In this document: positions 58,161 to 64,000 of the stretch, piece after piece
Position numbering within the stretch: the first letter of the stretch is position 1
How the letters are laid out: the number at the start of each line of letters is the position of its first letter
Source of the DNA: Bog-473 sp963828505
Lineage (GTDB): Bacteria; Actinomycetota; Acidimicrobiia; Acidimicrobiales; RAAP-2
Assembly: GCA_963828505.1 (NCBI GenBank)
Contig: CAWHFM010000013.1
Location: forward strand, 124,001 to 188,000
Direction of reading: 5' to 3'
DNA: 64,000 nt
The notes under the pieces: generated by a model
Seen by the model: only the letters and a program-made list of their open reading frames with translations
What the model was told of the DNA's origin: nothing
Database searches by the model: none
Made by a program: the position numbers and the translations under genes

Positions 58161-59843
58161 GTGCATCCGTTCCGACGAGCCGACGCGCTGCGCCGACTCG
58201 AGGACGAGGAGTTCGACGTCCTCGTCGTGGGCGGGGGCATCACCGGAGCCGGTGTGGCGCTGGACGCGGCGAGCCGGGGCCTGCGCACGGCGCTCGTCGA
58301 GCAGGGCGACTTCGCCTCGGGCACCTCGTCGAAATCGTCGAAGATGGTGCACGGCGGCATCCGCTACCTCCAACAGCGTGAGTTCCGCCTCGTGTACGAG
58401 AACCTGGCGGAGCGTCAGCGTCTCCTGCAGAACGCGCCGCACCTCGTCTCACCCCTCCCCTTCCTGATCCCCCTCTTCGGACGTGACGGTGTCGTCTCGA
58501 AGACGGTGGCGCGCTCGTACTCGTCGGCCCTGTGGATGTACGACCTGACCGGTGGTTGGCGGATCGGGCACCGGCACCGCGAGGTAGACCGCGAGGAAGC
58601 GCTCGAGCACCTGCCCACGCTGTCGACGGAGCATCTCGTCGCGGGCTTCTTGTACTGGGACGCTCGCGCCGACGACGCGCGCCTCACGCTCACCGTGCTA
58701 CGGACGGCGGCCATCGAGTTCGGCGCCGCCGTGGCCAACTACACCCGCGTGGTCCGCCTGACGACCGAGGGCGGACGGGTGACCGGGGCCGTGGTCCGGA
58801 CGGACGGTGGCGCGACGGGCGAAGCAGGCGGCGACACGGGCGGAGACGAGCTGGCCATCAAGGCCCGGGTGGTCGTCAACGCCACGGGCGTATGGGCCGA
58901 CGCGGTGCGCGCGCTCGAGCAGGGCGCGGAATCGCCTTCCCTCCGCCCGGCCAAGGGGGTGCACGTCACCGTCCCGGCCGACCGCCTGCCCTGCGACGTC
59001 GCGGCGGTGATCCCGGTGCCGAAGGACCGGCGCTCCATCTTCGTCGTTCCGTGGCCCGGTTCTGACCTCGTGTACCTCGGCACGACTGACACCGACTACG
59101 CGGGGTCGCTGACCGATCCGGCCTGCACACCCGAGGACGTCGACTACCTCCTGGAGGCGGCGAACAACGTCACCACCTCTCGCCTCACCCGGGCGGACGT
59201 CACCGGGGTCTGGGCCGGACTGCGCCCCTTGCTGGCGCCACGGGCCAAGGGCGGCCACATGTCGGAGCGGACAGCGGACCTGTCGCGCCGGCACACCGTC
59301 ACTACGTCACCCCACGGGATGGTCACCGTCACCGGGGGCAAACTGACCACGTACCGCAAGATGGCAGAGGACACCGTCGACGCCGCCGTCCGGGTCCTCG
59401 GCGAGAGCACGCGCCGGCGGCACTGCGTCACGAAGTCGTTGGCCCTCGTCGGCTCGACGGCACGGGTGCGCGACCCGGTCGCGCTGGCGCAACGCTCCGG
59501 CCGCCTCCTCGCTCGCTACGGCACCGAGCAGGCGGCCGTGTCGGCGGTCGCAGACGGCCGCCCGGAGTTATTGGAACCGGCTGTTCCCGGATTGCCCTAT
59601 ACGGGAGCCGAGCTCGTCTATGCCGCTCGCGAGGAGATGGCGCTCACCCTCGACGACGTGTTGTCGCGACGCACCAGGGCGAGGATCCAGCGGGCGCACG
59701 ACGCCATGGCGGCCGCCCCGGCGGTGGCCCGTCTGCTCGCGCCTGAGATGGGATGGGACGAGCGCGAAGCCGCAGACCAGGCCTCCCGCTTTGTCGCCAC
59801 GTGCCAGAAGGAGCTCTTGACCGCGGGCCTCGACCTCGCGTGA
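58161..59843 (+). CDS. glpD: FAD-dependent glycerol-3-phosphate dehydrogenase
   Basis: A 560-residue flavoprotein oxidising sn-glycerol-3-phosphate to DHAP, passing electrons to quinone. The dinucleotide motif VLVVGGGITGAGVALDAASR follows a typical N-terminus; FASGTSSKSSKMVHGGIRYL and LVYENLAERQRLLQNAPHLV are strongly conserved in GlpD. The C-terminal helical domain ends in CQKELLTAGLDLA. GTG 58161 is used; ATG 58143 is six codons upstream and possible. The stop overlaps the next gene (GTGA). Confidence 0.94.
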   Translation: MHPFRRADALRRLEDEEFDVLVVGGGITGAGVALDAASRGLRTALVEQGDFASGTSSKSSKMVHGGIRYLQQREFRLVYENLAERQRLLQNAPHLVSPLPFLIPLFGRDGVVSKTVARSYSSALWMYDLTGGWRIGHRHREVDREEALEHLPTLSTEHLVAGFLYWDARADDARLTLTVLRTAAIEFGAAVANYTRVVRLTTEGGRVTGAVVRTDGGATGEAGGDTGGDELAIKARVVVNATGVWADAVRALEQGAESPSLRPAKGVHVTVPADRLPCDVAAVIPVPKDRRSIFVVPWPGSDLVYLGTTDTDYAGSLTDPACTPEDVDYLLEAANNVTTSRLTRADVTGVWAGLRPLLAPRAKGGHMSERTADLSRRHTVTTSPHGMVTVTGGKLTTYRKMAEDTVDAAVRVLGESTRRRHCVTKSLALVGSTARVRDPVALAQRSGRLLARYGTEQAAVSAVADGRPELLEPAVPGLPYTGAELVYAAREEMALTLDDVLSRRTRARIQRAHDAMAAAPAVARLLAPEMGWDEREAADQASRFVATCQKELLTAGLDLA

Positions 59844-61351
59844 CCACACCCACGCCGGTCACGCCGATCGATGCCGAGCCAGGCGAGGTGCGAGACCAGC
59901 TCGGGGCACACGTCGTCGAAGTGGCCGACGCCGTGTTGGAGCGGATCGCGGCGAGCGGCGCTGCCGTCTCGACGGACGAGGAGTCGCGGGCCGAGGCCGG
60001 ACGCGACTGGTGGCCCCTGGCTATCGGGTGGGCCGCCGCAGGAGCGGTGCCACAGCGCCCGGCCGCGGTCGTGCGCCCGAACTCGGTGACCCAGGTCTCT
60101 GCCGTCCTGGCGGCGTGCAACGAAGCGGTCGTTCCGGTCACTGCGACGGCCGGGCGCAGCGGGGTGTGCGGCGGCGCCGTCCCGGTCCACGGCGGTATCG
60201 CTCTCGACATGACCGGCCTGGACGGTCTCGTCGCCATCGACGAGACCTCGCTGCTCGCGGACGTCCGCGCCGGCACGTTCGGCCCCGACCTCGAGGCGGC
60301 CCTGGGATCGGCGGGACCGGGCGACGGCTACACCCTCGGTCACTGGCCCCAGTCCATGGACCTCTCCACCGTGGGGGGCTGGCTGGCCTGCCGCGGGGCG
60401 GGCCAGTACTCGACGCGCTACGGGAAGATCGAGGACATGGTCGTCGGGCTCGAAGTTGTGCTGGCCGACGGGCGCGTGGTGCGCACCGAGGGCCTCGGTC
60501 CCCGGGCGGCCACGGGCCCCAACCTGACCCAACTCTTCGTCGGCAGCGAGGGCACGCTCGGCCTCATCACCGAGGCGCGGCTGCGCATCCACCCGCGCCC
60601 GACCGCCCAGGAGCGGCGGGTCTTCGGTTTCCCGACATTCGCGTCCGGGCTCGAGGCCTGCCGGCGGATCCTTCGCCGCGGGGCGACCCCGGCCGTGCTC
60701 CGTCTCTACGATCGCACGGAGTCGGCGCGCAATTTCGAGCAGCCGGACACGAACGTCCTCGTCGTCCTCGACGAGGCTGACCCGGTCGTCCTCGGAGGGA
60801 CGATGGCCGTGGTCGACGAGGAGTGCGGTTCGGACGCGTATCCACTGGACGTCGCCCTGGTCGAGCGCTGGCTCGGCCACCGCAACGACGTGTCCGCCCT
60901 GGCGCCGCTGTGGCGCAACGGCATCGTCGTCGACACCGCAGAAATCTCGGGGCGGTGGGCGGTGCTCCCCGGACTCTTCGACGAGGTCGTGGGCGCGCTG
61001 GGGAACATCGAAGGCACGTTGGCCGCGTCGGCCCACCAGTCGCATGCCTACACGGATGGCGCCTGCCTCTACTTCACCTTTGGCGGGCGCGGTCCCGACG
61101 GTGACGCCGAGTGGCGCGAGCGGTACTACCGGCAGGCCTGGGACACCGTGACGGAAACGACCATGAAGCACGGTGCCGCCATCAGCCACCACCACGGGAT
61201 CGGGTTGAACCGATCCCGCTTCATTCTCGCCGCCCTCGGCGAAGGCTTCTCCGTGCTCCGTGCACTGAAGGAGGCGCTCGACCCTGCCGGGATCCTGAAC
61301 CCGTCCAAGTTCGGCCTGCCCTCGCCCTTCGGGCCGTCACCCTGGTCGTGA
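59840..61351 (+). CDS. FAD-linked oxidase, alkyl-DHAP synthase (AGPS)-like
   Basis: A 503-residue flavoprotein. FAD-binding (PCMH) domain: VVRPNSVTQVSAVLAACNEA, VTATAGRSGVCGGAVPVHGG, GPNLTQLFVGSEGTLGLITE. The substrate region ends in HGAAISHHHGIGLNRSRFIL and LDPAGILNPSKFGLP. The His triplet in SHHHGIG is a hallmark of alkyldihydroxyacetonephosphate synthases, which replace an acyl by an alkyl group on DHAP to make ether lipids. Glycolate-oxidase-like dehydrogenases share the fold but usually lack it. Coupled to glpD and the kinase gene by GTGA overlaps. Confidence 0.85.
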   Translation: MTTPTPVTPIDAEPGEVRDQLGAHVVEVADAVLERIAASGAAVSTDEESRAEAGRDWWPLAIGWAAAGAVPQRPAAVVRPNSVTQVSAVLAACNEAVVPVTATAGRSGVCGGAVPVHGGIALDMTGLDGLVAIDETSLLADVRAGTFGPDLEAALGSAGPGDGYTLGHWPQSMDLSTVGGWLACRGAGQYSTRYGKIEDMVVGLEVVLADGRVVRTEGLGPRAATGPNLTQLFVGSEGTLGLITEARLRIHPRPTAQERRVFGFPTFASGLEACRRILRRGATPAVLRLYDRTESARNFEQPDTNVLVVLDEADPVVLGGTMAVVDEECGSDAYPLDVALVERWLGHRNDVSALAPLWRNGIVVDTAEISGRWAVLPGLFDEVVGALGNIEGTLAASAHQSHAYTDGACLYFTFGGRGPDGDAEWRERYYRQAWDTVTETTMKHGAAISHHHGIGLNRSRFILAALGEGFSVLRALKEALDPAGILNPSKFGLPSPFGPSPWS

Positions 61352-62841
61352 GCCGCGGGGGCGGAAGCGTCCTGGTCGTCGACGTGGGTACCTCGGGGGT
61401 CCGCGCCGCCGTGGTGCGCCCCGACGCCACCGTCGACCACGTGCACCACGTGTCCGTGCTCCCCCAATCGCCCGGCCCGGATCTGGTCGAATTCGACGCC
61501 GCCGTCATGGCGCGGGCCACACTCGAGGTGGCACACGCCGCGCTGGCCGAGGGGGGGCCGGTCGCGGCCGTGGGCGTGGCGAACCAGCGGGCGTCGACCA
61601 TCGTCTGGGATCGCGCCACGGGCCGGCCGCTGGCGCCGGGCATCGGCTGGCAGGATCTGCGGACCGTTGTGCGCTGCCTGGAGCTGCAGGGCGAAGGGAT
61701 CCGCGTCGCCCCCAACGCCTCGGCCACCAAGCTCGAATCGATCCTCGACGAGGTCGACCCCGATCGCGAGCGCGCCGAGCGCGGCGACCTGTGCTTCGGA
61801 ACGGTGGACAGCTGGGTGGCCTGGACGCTGTCAGGCGGGGCACTCCACGTGACCGATGCCACCAACGCAGGCGTCACGCTGTTGGTCGACCCGTCGACGA
61901 TTCAGTGGGACGAGGGTCTCATGTCGCGGCTGAGGATCCCCGCGGCCATGATGCCGCTCATCGTGGACACGGCCGGGGAGATCGGCCCGGCGTCTGCGCT
62001 GCCGGGCGCGCCGCCGCTGTGCGCTCTGGCCGGCGACCAGCAGGCCTCGCTCGTCGGACAGGGTTGCACGCGGCCGGGCCTCGCCAAGGCCACCTTCGGG
62101 ACCGGCGGCATGCTCGACCAGTGCACGGGATCCGGAACGGCGGCCGCGCCCAAGAGCGCGGCGCGCGGCCGGGCCGGCACGTTCCCGATCGCGGCCTTCC
62201 GGGTGAGCGGCCGCACCACGTGGGGAGTCGAGGGGGTCATGCTCTCGGCCGGGACCTGCATCCAGTGGCTCCGCGACGGTCTCGGCATCCTGGCCAGCGC
62301 TGAGGAGTCGGAAGCGGTCGCCGCCGGCTGCGAGTCGTCGGGGGACGTGTGGTTCGTCCCCGCGCTCGACGGTCTGGGCACTCCGGTATGGGACTTCGGC
62401 GCCCGCGGCACGCTGGTCGGGCTGACCCGCGGCAGCGGGCGTCCCCAGATCGTGCGAGCCGTGCTCGAAGGCATTGCCCACCGTGGCGCGGACCTGCTCG
62501 AGGCGGCAGAGGTGGACAGCGGTTACCCGATCGAGTCGCTACGCGTCGACGGCGGGATGTCGGCCAACGCCGTCTTCGTCTCGGCGCTGGCCGATGCCAC
62601 CGGGCGCCCGATTGAGATCTCTCCGGTCTTGGAGGCCACCACGCTCGGGGCCGGGCTGTTGGCCGGCATCGCCGTCGGCACGTTCGGCTCGACCGACGAG
62701 CTGGCCGAGACCTTCAGGCCCCGCCGCACTGTCGACCCCGCAGCCAGCACGTCCGCCCGCTCCGCCGCCCGCGAGCGCTGGTTGGCGGCACGGGCCAAGG
62801 CGGAGAGGGCGGTTCCGGAATTCTCGGGGATCTCCTTCTGA
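61348..62841 (+). CDS. FGGY-family carbohydrate kinase, glycerol-kinase-like
   Basis: A 497-residue sugar/polyol kinase. N-terminal ATPase motif VLVVDVGTSGVRAAVV, then VGVANQRASTIVWDRATGRP, the ADP-binding GDQQASLVGQGCTRPGLAKA and C-terminal SLRVDGGMSANAVFVSALAD. The segment NQRASTIVWD fits glycerol kinases, and its place after glpD and the AGPS-like gene supports a glycerol or related triose substrate. GTG 61348 overlaps the upstream stop by four bases. The exact substrate cannot be fixed from sequence alone. Confidence 0.85.
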   Translation: MSRGGGSVLVVDVGTSGVRAAVVRPDATVDHVHHVSVLPQSPGPDLVEFDAAVMARATLEVAHAALAEGGPVAAVGVANQRASTIVWDRATGRPLAPGIGWQDLRTVVRCLELQGEGIRVAPNASATKLESILDEVDPDRERAERGDLCFGTVDSWVAWTLSGGALHVTDATNAGVTLLVDPSTIQWDEGLMSRLRIPAAMMPLIVDTAGEIGPASALPGAPPLCALAGDQQASLVGQGCTRPGLAKATFGTGGMLDQCTGSGTAAAPKSAARGRAGTFPIAAFRVSGRTTWGVEGVMLSAGTCIQWLRDGLGILASAEESEAVAAGCESSGDVWFVPALDGLGTPVWDFGARGTLVGLTRGSGRPQIVRAVLEGIAHRGADLLEAAEVDSGYPIESLRVDGGMSANAVFVSALADATGRPIEISPVLEATTLGAGLLAGIAVGTFGSTDELAETFRPRRTVDPAASTSARSAARERWLAARAKAERAVPEFSGISF

Positions 62842-62854
62842 CCTGGTCCGCGTC

Positions 62855-64000
62855 CTACTTCCTCGAAGCAGCGTGACGGGGACGGCGCCGTCGCCAGCGC
62901 GCCGAAACCATTAGGACGGCTCCGACGACCGCCGCGAGGACGGCGGCCGCCCACTCCTGGGACAAGAGCGCGCCCGTAAAGGCGACCACGGACGCCACCG
63001 GTGTCGCAGGGTTTGTGGGGACGGTCGGCGGGACGGTCGGCGGGACGGTGGGCGGGGTGGTCGGAGTGGCCGACACCGGGGTACTTGTGGTGTCGGTCGG
63101 GCAGGTCGTGGCCGCGGACGGGCCGCAACTCGGACCGCTCCAAGTGGCCGTGTTGGTGATCGTCCCTCCGGTGAGCGACGCGTTCGCCGTCACCGAGAAG
63201 GTGAGGGTGTACGAGATCCCGGCGACCACGCCCGCCGGAATGGTCCAGGTAATCGCCGAGCCCTCGAGCGCCGCGGTGCAGGCCGGCGGGCCACCGCTGC
63301 AAGCCGGCGATCCGGAGACCAAGGTGGTGCCGGGCGGTGGCGCGTCCGCCACGACGACGGGCTCGGTCGTCGTTGCCGTCCCGACGTTGGCCACCCTCAA
63401 CGTGTAGACGATCGGAGTCGAGGACCCGGCCATGACACCGCCCGAAGGGCTGGCCGACTTGGCCACCGTGACATCCGTTTCCTCGACGGTGACCGGGTTC
63501 GACGACCCGCCCGTCGTGCCGCCTGACGATGTGGTGCCCTCCGCCGTCGCGGTGTCCGAAATGGATCCGTGCGCGAGGTCTGCCTCCGTCACCGTGTGGG
63601 TGCCGATGAACGCGCCCGTCTGCCCGGGCACCAACGTCGTCGTCGTGCCGGAGCAGGTGCCGGCGGGCGAACTGAGACTACGACACGTCGGAGTGACCCC
63701 GTCGGAGGGAGAAGTGGGATGGTCGGTGACGCCCACGTCGGTAAGGGTCACGTTGCCGGTGTCGACCACCGTGAAGGTGTAATCGATCGTCTCTCCGGCC
63801 GTCGTCACCGTCGTGGGGTCGGCCGACTTGGTGATCGACAACGCCGGGGACTGGGTCACTTCGATCGAAACGGGATTCGAGGTGTCTGTGACGACGGCGT
63901 CGCGAGGAGTGGTCCCAGTAGCGGTGGAGGTGTCGACGATGGAGCCATGGTCGACGTCCGCCTGGGTCACGGCGTACGTCGCGGTGAAGATCGCGACCTG
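62855..64000 (-). CDS. surface protein with DUF11-type repeats, N-terminus outside the window
   Basis: The minus-strand frame is open to the right edge, so the 5' end is missing. At least two repeats of a DUF7507/DUF11-like immunoglobulin-type domain are visible (LSITKSADPTTVTTAGETID, YTFTVVDTGNVTLTDVGVTD), then a DUF11 domain (VTVAKSASPSGGVMAGSSTP, TNTATWSG). A Thr/Pro linker (PTTPPTVPPTVPPTVP) with 12-bp DNA repeats at about 63018-63062 leads to a membrane helix and a basic tail (SARWRRRRPRHAASRK). VVAFTGA before the helix resembles a sorting signal but is not LPXTG. Probably a wall-spanning or cell-surface adhesin-like protein. Confidence 0.8.
   Translation of the reverse strand, partial: QVAIFTATYAVTQADVDHGSIVDTSTATGTTPRDAVVTDTSNPVSIEVTQSPALSITKSADPTTVTTAGETIDYTFTVVDTGNVTLTDVGVTDHPTSPSDGVTPTCRSLSSPAGTCSGTTTTLVPGQTGAFIGTHTVTEADLAHGSISDTATAEGTTSSGGTTGGSSNPVTVEETDVTVAKSASPSGGVMAGSSTPIVYTLRVANVGTATTTEPVVVADAPPPGTTLVSGSPACSGGPPACTAALEGSAITWTIPAGVVAGISYTLTFSVTANASLTGGTITNTATWSGPSCGPSAATTCPTDTTSTPVSATPTTPPTVPPTVPPTVPTNPATPVASVVAFTGALLSQEWAAAVLAAVVGAVLMVSARWRRRRPRHAASRK

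Overview
The window is high-GC DNA with tightly packed, often overlapping genes and many GTG and TTG starts. It looks like an actinobacterial chromosome, most probably class Acidimicrobiia. The reasons are the conserved actinobacterial gene order (recG-rsmD-coaD-sepIVA-DUF177-rpmF-plsX-acpP-rnc-mutM-smc-ftsY, then ffh-rpsP-khpA-rimM-trmD-rplS-DUF2469-yraN), a WhiB factor, a mycothiol-type DinB-fold protein, GTP-dependent PEP carboxykinase, and a secreted protein built from GYW..ASDGG..FGDA repeats that I associate with Acidimicrobiia. No rRNA, tRNA or CRISPR array was found.

Layout. 1-3005: a class I methyltransferase gene split by an IS1380-family element, which is itself split by an IS5-family element; both insertions can be resolved to target duplications. 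3254-6954: sulfonate or sulfate-ester scavenging operon (TauD-type dioxygenase plus an SsuABC-type transporter). 7171-10492: secreted repeat protein, SPFH/NfeD pair and an enoyl-CoA hydratase. 10529-15324: ribosome and SRP operon on the minus strand. 15478-18023: plus-strand insert with a DUF6687-like protein, an FKBP lipoprotein and a DinB-fold protein. 18091-32384: long minus-strand housekeeping operon from fakA through ftsY. 32467-36999: rpmB, thiL, pckG and an MFS transporter.

37458-45699 is an accessory stretch: a GNAT enzyme, a TlyA-like methylase, two small methyltransferases, a three-gene tyrosine-recombinase module flanked by near-identical 14-bp direct repeats, a TetR/NAD-dependent epimerase divergent pair with clear operators, and a HicAB toxin-antitoxin pair. 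45852-52386: metabolic genes (type III CoA-transferase/racemase, galK, trpD, acyl-CoA dehydrogenase), an LCP cell-wall ligase and WhiB. 52557-55550: a Fur/PerR-rubrerythrin-FeS oxidoreductase-DUF3501 peroxide-defence operon with a Fur-type box. 55672-58119: pyrE, a DUF3293 protein and an unknown protein with internal duplication. 58161-62841: translationally coupled glpD, alkyl-DHAP synthase-like flavoprotein and FGGY kinase. 62855-64000: a DUF11-type surface protein cut by the window edge.

The most unusual observations are a 40-codon gene between smc and ftsY that is a duplicate of the FtsY N-terminal membrane anchor; the recombinase module, in which an intact tyrosine recombinase is coupled to a small HTH protein and a zinc-ribbon recombinase relative lacking most catalytic residues; and a recurrent pattern of short tandem duplications inside or at the edges of housekeeping genes (khpA, coaD, trmD, rbr leader, rpmB 3' region, LCP start).
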